From Akkermansia muciniphila (GTDB taxonomy: Bacteria; Verrucomicrobiota; Verrucomicrobiia; Methylacidiphilales; CAMAQI01), in NCBI GenBank assembly GCA_945883905.1, contig CAMCYL010000008.1, positions 1 to 55,361 on the forward strand: a stretch of DNA of 55,361 nt, read 5' to 3'. Numbering within the stretch: the stretch's first letter is position 1; each line of letters begins with the position of its first letter. The notes beneath the pieces are model-generated. The model had not been told where the DNA came from, ran no database searches, and saw nothing but the letters and a program-made list of their open reading frames with translations. A program made the position numbers and the translations under genes. Shown piece after piece: positions 26,164 through 35,274 of this stretch.

Positions 26164-28199
26164 GGGATCGTGCTTCCGTTGACAGGAGTTGTAATCTGGA
26201 GGGTCATCTCTCCAATTTGATTATTGGTTGGATCAAGATCAATTCCATCAGCAACTCCATCTTGATCAATATCCCCCAAAGAATCATCCAAAATAAGATT
26301 CATCCCCGCTATTTTTTCAAAGCCATCGGAAAACCCATCACCATCCGTGTCCGCTTTGGTGGGGTCTGTCTGATAGTAATATTCCAACAAATCACCTACC
26401 CCATCTCCATCATAGTCCCCATTTCCATCGCGCAGATTATTACCAAACCACATATTCTCCCAAGCATCGGGCATTCCATCTCCATCCGTATCCGCACTTT
26501 CAAAGGTCGAAGGAATCGGAAATGCAAAGACGGTTTTAAGGTTTCCGACGGTTGCCGCAAAATCATCATCTTTTACCAGATCGGTAGACCACGGATATTT
26601 TACAGCCAAGCCCATTTCCATGAGGCGTCGATAAAAAGGTCGAGCGACCGATTTCAGCTGTCCAATATTAATCACCACCGAATTAATTTGCGGATCATTG
26701 CTCCAACCGTTGACCATCGTCTTAATTTCATTCCCTGCACCGCTGGGGAAATAAGCCTCCATCATCTGATAGGCCCCGTTGGCAAAGTTTTTAAGCTGCC
26801 CCATGAGGGCGACTTGATCGTCGTCGACACCTGAGTACTGGGAGAGATTAATCACACCACTTCCCATCCACCAATTAAAGGAGTTCCCGGAAGGATCCGT
26901 ATAAGGTTTGACCGCTGTGGCAACGATTCCATTTCCCCAGACGGGAATCTCTAGGTCAGGATGATCCGCATCGTTGGAACGAAGCACCAAAACATCTTTT
27001 TGAAGATCAAGATCATTCGGATCAAACTCAATCGTCAAAGTCCATGGGCGAACCAAACGGGGTTCAATTCCGTCTAAATTATTTTTCGTCAAATCAACAT
27101 TTCCATAAGGACTCGAAAACTTTTTGATTCTAAAGTTTCGTCCGTCCTTAAAGCCGACCTGATAAAAACGAAGGGGAGTATCTCCCGTATTATAAAGTTC
27201 CAGGGTCCGGGCTCGAAGTGATTTTCCTGCTCCATCGACGACCACGTCCCCAAATCCAAGCAAGGTTGTGTCCGTCAACGCAAAGTCTTCCCCATTTTCC
27301 TCGATTTTTAAACGGGGAAGTCCGCCATAGATCGTGATTGGAATTGGATCAAAATCGATTCCAGACCCCTGATTTAAATTGTTATCATAATTTTCATCAC
27401 GGGATTCCCGTTTTGCGTCAATGTTCATTCCGACATAAAACTGCGTTGTATTATCAGCAAAAGGATTGTCACGCGGCAGAAGAATCGAAATAAATTGATC
27501 CGATCCATAAATATCGTTTGTATTGGTGTATTGATCGATCGTAAAGGTGTAAAACTGCCGGTCATCTGCGTCGCCAAAAGTTGGATTTTTCGAAACCACA
27601 AAGCTTACGTCCGGGAGCTTTCCATAACCTCCGGCATTAAGTATACCAAATCGAACCTTGAGTTGATCCCCCCAAACAAAGGTTCCTTTTTCGGTCTCAA
27701 ACCAAATCGTTTTAAGTGCCGTCTGTGTTCTTCCATCATAACCTTTAAAATCGGGAGGTATAGAAATCACAAAAACACTTGCCGCCCTCTCCCCTGAACC
27801 CCATGACATCAACTTCACAATAAAATGTCGGGTCACATTGCCCGGAATCAACTCCAGATTTCGCACTTGAACGCCATAGGTTGGACCCGCAACATTGGCA
27901 CTCCTTGCTGGCATTGTAAACGAACTACTTGCGACTAGTAAATCTGAGGCATCCAAAGTATCGCCGTTTTTAGAATAATAAATATTAAAGACAACTCCCG
28001 CCCGGTTATGTTCTGCACCATTACTAAAATAGGGCCTCAGCACAATGTCCTGATTGCTCATACATTGGGAGGGAGTGATTTCAAATCCAGAAATCGACAC
28101 CTCCTGCGCAACAAGGGATGAAAAAATCATCACCCCCTGAAACAACAGGAAGAACGCGACTTGCTTAAGATTTCGAAATAGACTCATGATCAAAAACAC
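26160..28199 (-). CDS. Secreted TSP3-repeat protein coupled to Rhs
   Basis: A 679-residue protein with a signal peptide (FFLLFQGVMIFSSLVAQ). The N-terminal half consists of beta-sandwich segments of the CARDB/choice-of-anchor type (GFEITPSQCMSNQDIVLRPY; LELYNTGDTPLRFYQVGFKD). The C-terminal part has calcium-binding thrombospondin type 3 repeats (DTDGDGMPDAWENMWFGN, GDYDGDGVGDLLEYY, DTDGDGFSDGFEK, GDIDQDGVADGIDLDP). It ends with the start of an Ig-like strand (LQITTPVNGSTIP), as if cut from a longer protein or meant to run into the next one. Its last codons overlap the Rhs start by 4 bases (ATGA), so expression is coupled. It probably forms a surface scaffold with the Rhs protein. Confidence 0.82.
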   Translation of the reverse strand: MFLIMSLFRNLKQVAFFLLFQGVMIFSSLVAQEVSISGFEITPSQCMSNQDIVLRPYFSNGAEHNRAGVVFNIYYSKNGDTLDASDLLVASSSFTMPARSANVAGPTYGVQVRNLELIPGNVTRHFIVKLMSWGSGERAASVFVISIPPDFKGYDGRTQTALKTIWFETEKGTFVWGDQLKVRFGILNAGGYGKLPDVSFVVSKNPTFGDADDRQFYTFTIDQYTNTNDIYGSDQFISILLPRDNPFADNTTQFYVGMNIDAKRESRDENYDNNLNQGSGIDFDPIPITIYGGLPRLKIEENGEDFALTDTTLLGFGDVVVDGAGKSLRARTLELYNTGDTPLRFYQVGFKDGRNFRIKKFSSPYGNVDLTKNNLDGIEPRLVRPWTLTIEFDPNDLDLQKDVLVLRSNDADHPDLEIPVWGNGIVATAVKPYTDPSGNSFNWWMGSGVINLSQYSGVDDDQVALMGQLKNFANGAYQMMEAYFPSGAGNEIKTMVNGWSNDPQINSVVINIGQLKSVARPFYRRLMEMGLAVKYPWSTDLVKDDDFAATVGNLKTVFAFPIPSTFESADTDGDGMPDAWENMWFGNNLRDGNGDYDGDGVGDLLEYYYQTDPTKADTDGDGFSDGFEKIAGMNLILDDSLGDIDQDGVADGIDLDPTNNQIGEMTLQITTPVNGSTIP

Positions 28200-28207
28200 T
28201 TTCTTTC

Positions 28208-30556
28208 TTACGGAAGAGTCAACCCGAGATTATACTTTTGATTCAGGTACTTTCTCACTGCCAAACCATCACCCGTATCAGCATTGTGTTCAGCACGATA
28301 AAAGATAATTTCAGCCCAATCCGCATTTGGACGAATACCCAAATCTGTAATAGAGGTTTCGCTTAAATTATAAACGGGATAGCTCGATGAAGGATTGGTT
28401 CCTATTTTATAAAAACCGTTATTACCGATATTCCACATCAAAAGCTGCGTTTGTCCGATAGCATATCCTGCAGGACGCGGTCCCCATGACTGCCCCGTCG
28501 CTCCAAAAAAGTAACTCGTCGGATCAGCAAGAGTTGCGCATGGTCTTGCATCAATTTCATCAAGCCAATAATAGCCTCCATCTGAAATACCTTTAGCGAC
28601 CATGTAAACCGTATAGGGAGCTTGCATGTTAAATCCGGTCTTCACAATCCCTTGAGCGCTTGAATCTTTTCTCATCACAGGGCGTCCATTAAATTGACTC
28701 GCAATCCACTTGAGATCCAAGAAAGCCCCACTGGTCAAATGACGGTTATTTAAACTCATATCCTGCAGCGCTCTGACGGTGTCTGTTCCTGAAACCGTAC
28801 AAGGTTGGGTCATTCCCACATCTTTAAATGCTTTCTCCGCAGAATATTGCGCATAAAGCCCCAAGGTCGGAAGCGGGAAGGTCGTTCCTCCATCTCCTGA
28901 AAAAACGTTGAGCAGGTATTTTTGATCCAAATATTGACGAACTTTTAAGCCGTCATTCGTCAAAGGATCTAATGCAGTATTGTAAACCGCCACCTCGACA
29001 ATATCGATTGACGAATTATTGGTTCCATTCGCATTTGAGCCTAACGTCAATCCACCCATCCCCGAGCTTCCGCAATTTCCCGTCACAACTGCCCCATTAT
29101 TAATCACAAACTTTGAATTGGGCCCATCAAAAGTCGCAAACATAATCATATAATTTCCCAAGATCGCATTGGGGTTTTCGAGAGCTGTGTTAGCCCCGGC
29201 ATACATGGAGAGTGAAAAGGAATTGGCGGTTTGTGAAACACGTCCTGTATTAACCGCCGAACCATCAAATAAAAACTTTCCATCCGATGTTCCGCTTTGC
29301 TTCACCACCATCGCAATCGTCGTCGGCTGATTCAAATTGAAGGTTGTTTTTAAAAAATCATCTGCTCCATCAAAACGAAGAACAGGAAGTGAGTTGACTT
29401 GATTTTGAAACCATTTTGGGCGTCCCGCCGCCGTTTGTTGAAGCAGATTCTTGCCGCTTCCCGTTAAATCTTTCAAAAATGCCACCGTATCCGTTCCCGA
29501 TGTCGAACAAAGCTGAGTTCCTTCGACATCTTTATACGCTGCCTGAGCACTGTATTGAGACAAAAGACCGACGGTGGGAAGTGTAGCTCCCCCTGCAGAG
29601 CTAAGCCCGTACTTCGCATCCAAATATTTCCGCGCCAAATATCCATTTCCACTGCCAACGGTTTGTGCCTCCGAGTAAATAATCGCTTCCGCTAAATCAA
29701 AATCCGCATAGGTACTATAAAAGGCGCTTCCAAAATCATAGCCACTTCCTCGGGTTGCACCCACCAGTGTCCCTGAAACAACCGATTGAGTTCCCGTCGC
29801 CAATGTCGAGGTGGCCGTTGGATCCACCGCAACAGTGACCACTTGAAAGGTGGTCGCCGCATCAAAAGGTAAATTCAACTGGTTGGAACCCGTATTCACC
29901 GCAATCTTGTTGTCCGTTCCCAGAAATGTAATCGACGTATTCGAACCCTGATCACACCAGACCCCACGTACTCCTCCACTTGCACGACGTTTTAATACTA
30001 TATGAATCGTGTATTTGACAGGAAAGGCAGTCGCTTCAACTCGCTTTAGAAAGTCATTCACCCCATCAAAGCGAACCGCCGGTAAAGTCCCAATTTGAGC
30101 CGTTTGAAAAGTCGGCCTTGTTCCTGCGCTAGTGGCCACCAAATCACGTCCATTGGTACTTGAGTCTTTCCAAACTTGAATCGAGGCTCCGGAGGTTGTT
30201 GCTTTTGTGGTTGCCCCGGCATCCGTGTATACTTCATCTCCCTTATACCAGGCATAAAGAATTGAAGTGCTCGGTGGCTTGGTTGATCCCACCCCATCAT
30301 TTTCGCCCGGACTTCCTCCGGAATAAGAGGAGGAGGGTAATGTATAAGCCCCCACTGCAATATCCCCTTGAGCTTGAACACGAAGTTTTCCGCTCACTTT
30401 CATATCGGATTGAACCTGAACTTCGCCGGTTTGGGCTGAAACCATTTTCACATGGATGAACAGGATAAACAGGATAAAGACAATGACTCGCGCGGAGACG
30501 CAGAGGCGCGGAGAGGAAGGAATATCTTTATTTAGTTTAAGAGGTTTTGTTTTCAT
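28208..30556 (-). CDS. Secreted protein with three LamG-like repeats
   Basis: A 782-residue protein. After the leader there are three homologous concanavalin/LamG-like domains. Each has a pattern such as LYAWYKGDEVYTDAG / LLSQYSAQAAYKDVEG / LYAQYSAEKAFKDVGM, an asparagine-rich tryptophan turn, and an ending like ARKYLDAKYGL / VRQYLDQKYLL / VRKYLNQKYNL. Such domains usually bind glycans or proteins on the cell surface. The signal peptide (IVFILFILFIHVKMVSAQ) and the preceding PSSPRLCVSAR are encoded by dispersed intergenic repeats. It lies 8 bases upstream of the TSP3 gene in the same run as the Rhs gene. Confidence 0.82.
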   Translation of the reverse strand: MKTKPLKLNKDIPSSPRLCVSARVIVFILFILFIHVKMVSAQTGEVQVQSDMKVSGKLRVQAQGDIAVGAYTLPSSSYSGGSPGENDGVGSTKPPSTSILYAWYKGDEVYTDAGATTKATTSGASIQVWKDSSTNGRDLVATSAGTRPTFQTAQIGTLPAVRFDGVNDFLKRVEATAFPVKYTIHIVLKRRASGGVRGVWCDQGSNTSITFLGTDNKIAVNTGSNQLNLPFDAATTFQVVTVAVDPTATSTLATGTQSVVSGTLVGATRGSGYDFGSAFYSTYADFDLAEAIIYSEAQTVGSGNGYLARKYLDAKYGLSSAGGATLPTVGLLSQYSAQAAYKDVEGTQLCSTSGTDTVAFLKDLTGSGKNLLQQTAAGRPKWFQNQVNSLPVLRFDGADDFLKTTFNLNQPTTIAMVVKQSGTSDGKFLFDGSAVNTGRVSQTANSFSLSMYAGANTALENPNAILGNYMIMFATFDGPNSKFVINNGAVVTGNCGSSGMGGLTLGSNANGTNNSSIDIVEVAVYNTALDPLTNDGLKVRQYLDQKYLLNVFSGDGGTTFPLPTLGLYAQYSAEKAFKDVGMTQPCTVSGTDTVRALQDMSLNNRHLTSGAFLDLKWIASQFNGRPVMRKDSSAQGIVKTGFNMQAPYTVYMVAKGISDGGYYWLDEIDARPCATLADPTSYFFGATGQSWGPRPAGYAIGQTQLLMWNIGNNGFYKIGTNPSSSYPVYNLSETSITDLGIRPNADWAEIIFYRAEHNADTGDGLAVRKYLNQKYNLGLTLP

Positions 30557-30730
30557 AGATTTTGTAGTGTTGAGGGTTGGGAAAAGGCAGGATTAACCGC
30601 CAAGAAAAAGGCAAAGAAAGCCAAGGTAAAGGCAGTTTTAACCGCAGAGGGCGCAGAGGAACGCAGAAGAAAGTCATTGAATACCCTTCTCACACGAAGA
30701 CACGAAGTCACAAAGGAAAAGGCAGCTTTC
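30451..30730. repeat. Cluster of dispersed CGCAGAG/CGAAGACACG-type repeats
   Basis: Four repeat words that I know from intergenic DNA of many environmental bacteria lie within 280 bases. They are AACAGGATAAACAGGAT (30460s), GAGACGCAGAGGCGCGGAGAG (30490s-30510s), AACCGCCAAGAAAAAG (30595-30610) and ACCGCAGAGGGCGCAGAGGA with ACACGAAGACACGAAG (30640-30705). AACCGCCAAGAAAAAG recurs at about 26100 at the start of the Rhs gene. Part of the cluster is translated as the leader of the LamG-like protein. Confidence 0.6.
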
Positions 30731-30792
30731 TCTAAGAAATGCTGGAATGCAGGAAAATAAAAAACAGATAAAAAGGCATTGAAAACAGTGGA

Positions 30793-31171
30793 GATTCGTC
30801 CGGCTGCCGGAACGAATCCAAACAAATGAAACAAACGACTCTCGCAAACGCGTTTGCGTAGATCGTTTTTTGCATCACTTTGATTTCGATTAAGATCGAA
30901 ATTTTCACTGTTTTTGGGATTTAAAAAACTCTGCGTCTCAGCGTTTGTGCCCCCTCCTCCCATAGCACCAAAATAAAACGTTGCTCCGCAAACGGATGCA
31001 CGTTCGGTTTCCGAACCTTTTCTGCGCGAGGCATTCCCCTGTATTGCAGAACGCTGCATCGCTGCGCCGCCGCGGGAAACAAATCCGGAAAGCGGCCTCC
31101 TCCGAAAGCATTCGGAGTCAGCCCTCCCTTGGATTTGAAATGGATTTAAGCTATTTAGCTTACAGGCTAAT
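30793..31171. repeat. Long chain of at least seven hairpins
   Basis: GATTCGTCCGG-CTG-CCGG(A)ACGAATC (30793-30818), CGCAAACGCGTTTGCG (30843-30858), ATTTCGAT-TAAG-ATCGAAAT (30883-30902), GTTCGG-TTT-CCGAAC (31002-31016), TGCAG-AACG-CTGCA (31045-31058), CTCCGAA-AGCA-TTCGGAG (31100-31117) and TAAGCT-ATTT-AGCTTA (31147-31162), with a further CTAAT/ATTAG pair to about 31181. The stems are unrelated in sequence. The whole interval 30557-31201 holds no gene I would defend, although one 245-codon frame stays open across it. Confidence 0.65.
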
Positions 31172-31201
31172 CGGCTATTAGGCTTGGTCGTTTGCATCGC
31201 T

Positions 31202-34200
31202 TTAGTTTCCTCTCCAGCTGACGGTACCCACGGCACGGATGACGAGTTGTCGATTGCCGGTCTGAACAACGACGCTGTTGTACTCCCCACTGTTCATTTG
31301 CAAGGTGTCACCGGATTGCATGGCCCCTACTCCCCCCGGAATGGTTTGCTTCGGGGTCGCAGCGGTAAATCCGTTGTATTGATCGCTCCCCGCCGGACTC
31401 GCATAAATCGTGAGGGTTTTGCTCGTCGCTAATTTGGGATCAGTTCCGCGTTTAAATTCATCAATATTCTTCACGCCATCATTATCATAATCGCCTGTTG
31501 CGGTTTGGGTTAAACCTCCAAACTTTGCATTCTCCCACGTATCCGGGAGTCCATCCCCATCGCTATCGACCCAGAACTTCCCGGTCAAGGTCAAGACCGC
31601 AGAGGTTCCAGCCTGTGCCGTCGCTCGTTGGGTTACCGTGGACGTGGACCCGAGTTTCCAATAAAATTGGGCTTTGCCGGCGCTGTCCGTTAAAACGGTG
31701 AAGGTTGTCGCGGTTGTGGTCGGAACGGAGCTCCCGATTTTTCCTCCGCCCAGAGTTACGGTGAAGGTCACGGGGGCATTGACCAAGGGAGTCGTTGCCG
31801 CGTTTTTGACATTGACGATCAACGGCTTGGGTAAAACCTCATTGGGAAAGGCGCTTTGATTGTTCGTGGTGTTATCAATCGTCAACACGGGTGCGAGGCC
31901 GTTATAAAAATCGAGGGGAAGGGTATCGGCTCCATCCAAAACTCCATCGCGATCGGTATCGGCTTTGTCCGGATCTATGCCATTGAGCAGTTCTTGAAAG
32001 CTTGCGACTCCATCGCCATCGGCATCTTCGCCGTGGAGGATTCGAAAATTGGGAACCATAACCGGAAGGAGGCTATAGCCAACGGTTCCACTGCCCAGCT
32101 GTCCCTTTAAATTTAAACCGGAGGATAGAATCGTTGCATTGCTCCTAATTGCCACGGTATGATCGCTCCCCATGGCTCCTTGCAAGGCTCCGGTCAGTCC
32201 TCCGATTTGTGTTGGATAACTTTTTGCGACCAGTGTTGAATCCCCTAATCCGCCGTAGCTGTTTGAGCCCCAAACCCAAAATTTGCCGAGGCTATCGATG
32301 ATTCCACTGGCATTTCCTCCCGCAAAAATCTTTGCCGCTCCTGTGAAATTCGTCGTCGCATCGGCTTTCACCTGAACGGCCATTGTCCGCTGTGTGATTG
32401 TCCCATCTCCCAATTGACCGATTCCGTTATATCCCCAACTCCAAACCGTTCCATCGCTTTTGAGGGCCAATCCATGATTACTTCCCCCGGCAATCGCGGT
32501 GATCCCGCTTAAGGGAACGCCCACTGCTGTCAGCACTTGAACCGGATAAGTCTTATTCGGGGTCGTTGTGTTGTTTCCCAGTTGCCCATTGCCCGCAGAC
32601 CCTGTGACCCAGACCGTTTGATCGCTCCCTCGCAGTAGAATTGTGTCGTTGCCCATCGCTGCAATTGCGGTCACTCCCGCAAAGGGAACGCCCGCGCTGG
32701 CCAAAAGTTGTACGGCGCTCTTTTGGTCTGTCGTATTGCCGTTGCCCAATTGACCGAAGTTGTTTCTTCCCCAAGTCCAGGCCGTACCGTCGCTTGTTAA
32801 GGCCACCGAATGCAAATCTCCGGCCGCCACCGCCGTCACTCCTGTTAATGGCACGGAGGTTAGGCTATTGATTACATTCACCGCCGTGCTTTTGGGGAGG
32901 AGGGTCATATCTCCCAACTGACCATTTGTATTGGCTCCTGCTGCCCAGACCGTTCCACTGACTCCCCCGTTTTGTAAAAAGAGCGTGTGGGTTAATCCCT
33001 GCGCCACATCGGTGATTTGCGTTAAAAATCCGGTCGCATTTTTCGCCTGAACCACCAGCGCTTGATCCCCTGTCAATCCACTGGAGAGTTGGGAGGAGGC
33101 ATTCGCTCCCACCGTCCAGGCGCTGCCGTTGTTTTTAACAAAGGCGCTATTGGATCCCCGGGCACTGATCTTTGCGACCGCGCGCTCTCCGGTCATCGCG
33201 CCAAAGCTCCAGCGATAGCCGACTGTTCCGTCCCCAAAATTGCCAAAAATATTCTCACCAAAACCGACCACTGTTCCGTCGCTTTTTCCGATCACCGTGC
33301 TGTTATTGCGAGCCGAGACCTTTACTCCGTTGGTGATCGAGGTTAAGGCCGTTGGAACCGCACTTGTCGTTGTCGTCCCCTGCCCGAGTTGTCCTGTGGC
33401 ATTTGCGCCACAGACCCAAACTTCGCCATTGGTTTTCACAAAAATTGTGTGTGAACTTCCCCCAGCGGCTTCAACCACTTCACTCAATCCGGGGATTAAA
33501 GTCGCCGTATTGCGTTGGGTCGTCGTGTTATCGCCCAGTTGCGAAGTTGTATTTAATCCCCAAGCATAGACTGCCCCCAATACATCAATCGCAATGCTAT
33601 GATTTTGGCCGGCGGCAAGGTCAGCGATTCCAGTCAATGGGGTGAGATCTGCCTTTAATACAGGAACCGCCTTTGTTTTGGCGACCACCGTATTATCTCC
33701 CAATTGACCGCTGGTCTTATTTAATCCCACTGTGTTTGATCCCGCGGCGTAGACCGCTCCTGTCGCTCCGGAAAGCATTAAAAGATGAGTACCGCCCGCG
33801 ACGATTTGTGTAATCCCGTTGATTGCGAGTCCCGTGCTGTTTAACAATAACGGGGTTGCCTTCGTTTGATCGGCGCTTGATCCGGTTCCGATTCCCCCTT
33901 TACCCCAGCTCCAAACCGTTCCATCGGAGCATAAAGCGGCATGAAAATCATCTCCGGCGGTGATTGCCACCACGTTACTTAATTTTGTTGTTCCCCCCGC
34001 CTTCAGGACTGCGACCGGATAGCTTTGATTCGTGATCGCTCCATTTCCCAATCGGCCATTGGTTCCCATCCCCCAACAGAGCACCGTTTGATCGGCGAGC
34101 AAGGCCGCCGTTACATTTGCACTGGCGGCGATATCGATTGCATTCGTTAAAAAGGTCGTGGCATTGGTTTTCACCTGCACCGGAGTTAATTGATTGGTTG

Positions 34201-34297
34201 TTGTTCCATTGCCCAATTGACCACTGGAATTGAGTCCCCACGTCCAGACCGTTCGATCGCTTTTTAAGGCTGCGACGTGATTATTGCCCATCGCCAC
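31202..34297 (-). CDS. RCC1-repeat exoprotein, main frame
   Basis: A 1031-codon frame with many RCC1-type repeats (residues about 1-750; recurring cores such as VALTSDGTAWTWGRNNFGQLGNG), predicting two or so seven-bladed propellers. After that come TSP3 repeats (DADGDGVASFQELLNG, DTDRDGVLDGADTLPLD), an Ig-like Big_1 domain (PLVNAPVTFTVTLGGGKIG) and another TSP3 (VDSDGDGLPDTWENAKFGG). A cut-off beta-helix start closes it (TIYASPAGSDQYNGFTAATP). The frame has no signal peptide of its own. That is encoded in the overlapping upstream frame, so the gene is frameshifted near 34300-34320, or the sequence has an error there. It is the first member of the exoprotein run leading to Rhs. Confidence 0.78.
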   Translation of the reverse strand: MAMGNNHVAALKSDRTVWTWGLNSSGQLGNGTTTNQLTPVQVKTNATTFLTNAIDIAASANVTAALLADQTVLCWGMGTNGRLGNGAITNQSYPVAVLKAGGTTKLSNVVAITAGDDFHAALCSDGTVWSWGKGGIGTGSSADQTKATPLLLNSTGLAINGITQIVAGGTHLLMLSGATGAVYAAGSNTVGLNKTSGQLGDNTVVAKTKAVPVLKADLTPLTGIADLAAGQNHSIAIDVLGAVYAWGLNTTSQLGDNTTTQRNTATLIPGLSEVVEAAGGSSHTIFVKTNGEVWVCGANATGQLGQGTTTTSAVPTALTSITNGVKVSARNNSTVIGKSDGTVVGFGENIFGNFGDGTVGYRWSFGAMTGERAVAKISARGSNSAFVKNNGSAWTVGANASSQLSSGLTGDQALVVQAKNATGFLTQITDVAQGLTHTLFLQNGGVSGTVWAAGANTNGQLGDMTLLPKSTAVNVINSLTSVPLTGVTAVAAGDLHSVALTSDGTAWTWGRNNFGQLGNGNTTDQKSAVQLLASAGVPFAGVTAIAAMGNDTILLRGSDQTVWVTGSAGNGQLGNNTTTPNKTYPVQVLTAVGVPLSGITAIAGGSNHGLALKSDGTVWSWGYNGIGQLGDGTITQRTMAVQVKADATTNFTGAAKIFAGGNASGIIDSLGKFWVWGSNSYGGLGDSTLVAKSYPTQIGGLTGALQGAMGSDHTVAIRSNATILSSGLNLKGQLGSGTVGYSLLPVMVPNFRILHGEDADGDGVASFQELLNGIDPDKADTDRDGVLDGADTLPLDFYNGLAPVLTIDNTTNNQSAFPNEVLPKPLIVNVKNAATTPLVNAPVTFTVTLGGGKIGSSVPTTTATTFTVLTDSAGKAQFYWKLGSTSTVTQRATAQAGTSAVLTLTGKFWVDSDGDGLPDTWENAKFGGLTQTATGDYDNDGVKNIDEFKRGTDPKLATSKTLTIYASPAGSDQYNGFTAATPKQTIPGGVGAMQSGDTLQMNSGEYNSVVVQTGNRQLVIRAVGTVSWRGN

Positions 34298-34674
34298 TTT
34301 GCCGGTGATATAGAAATGGCACTGGCAACGGCACTTTCCAACTCTCCTGCTTTAAAGGCTTTGACCTTTAATACCTGCGGACGCCAGACCGTGACCGTTG
34401 CTCCCGAAACCACCGTCGTATCCGATGGAGTGGGATCGATTCCGTTTAAGGTATAATAGAGCGTTGACCCTGCTGTTGCGCAGGTGATTGTCGCATCCAC
34501 TTTTGTCGGATATTCCCCGGAAACCGCCGAAATAACAGGGGTCGAGACTGTTTGCGCTTGAAGTAAATTTAGACTAAAAACTAAAAAAAGAAGAGAAACC
34601 TTAATCCCTATGAGGGCAAAGCTACGAACCGCTCCCAAAAAAGAGCATAAATTGAAAAAAATATTCTTCATCAC
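34264..34674 (-). pseudogene. N-terminal fragment of the RCC1 exoprotein
   Basis: A 136-codon frame with a signal peptide (FALIGIKVSLLFLVFSLNLLQAQ) and a chitobiase/beta-hexosaminidase C-terminal-like module (TPVISAVSGEYPTKVDATIT, then STLYYTLNGIDPTPSDT). This module type normally continues straight into RCC1 repeats. The frame ends at 34264 inside the first RCC1 repeat. In the other frame the sequence ITGKVAMGNNHVAALKSD continues naturally. A single-base indel around 34300-34320 would rejoin the two. Confidence 0.7.
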
Positions 34675-34824
34675 TTGAAATGAGCATACACGGCACCTTA
34701 GTTAGCAAATGAGAGACGTTTTTACTCACGATCAGACTTGGTAGGGATTTGTATGCCGCTGTCAAATCCAAAAAAGCACCCAATGGATCGCTTACATTTA
34801 GAAGTATAAATTCAAATTAAATCC

Positions 34825-35040
34825 GTGAAGGATTACAAAAAGCTTTTTGGACAAACGGTTTGCTCTTTACGTGTTAATGCTGATTTGACCCAAGAAGAGC
34901 TTGCTGAAAAGGCCGATCTTTCACGGAGATTTATTCAGGACATTGAAAGAGGCCTCAAAAGCGCATCGGTGATTTCCCTCGCAAAGATTCGATCCGCTCT
35001 GGATTGTGAATGGGATGATCTGCTTAAAAAACTCCGATAA
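34825..35040 (+). CDS. XRE-family helix-turn-helix regulator
   Basis: A 71-residue protein starting at GTG. It is a single XRE-type HTH: FGQTVCSLRVNADLTQEELA, then ADLSRRFIQDIERGLKSAS and ISLAKIRSALDCEWDDLL. It resembles Cro/C-type regulators that control mobile-element or restriction genes. It stands alone on the plus strand between the exoprotein run and the replication module and probably regulates one of them; no operator could be assigned. Confidence 0.85.
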   Translation: MKDYKKLFGQTVCSLRVNADLTQEELAEKADLSRRFIQDIERGLKSASVISLAKIRSALDCEWDDLLKKLR

Positions 35041-35274
35041 CAAACCGAAACGAAACCCCTTTTTTTAAATTCATGGCTAGGCAACCCACGCCATGCGCAG
35101 TACCCCCACCCCCTTACCCCTTCGGAAGTACCTAAAGCCCCCCACGGCCGGTACAGGTTCTTCCTGACAGGTAAATAGGAGGAGGGACGCGCCACCACGT
35201 CGAATGCCTAGCTAAGAAATAAAAATTCACCCCATTTACTTTACTTTGAAATAGTCATCGAGATCCAAGAAGGT

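Noticed and set aside
30553..31290. 245-codon minus-strand frame between the LamG-like and RCC1 genes
   Set aside because: It runs through dispersed repeats and the hairpin chain, overlaps both real genes, and has no domain. Its end looks like a signal peptide only because of the AACCGCC repeat.
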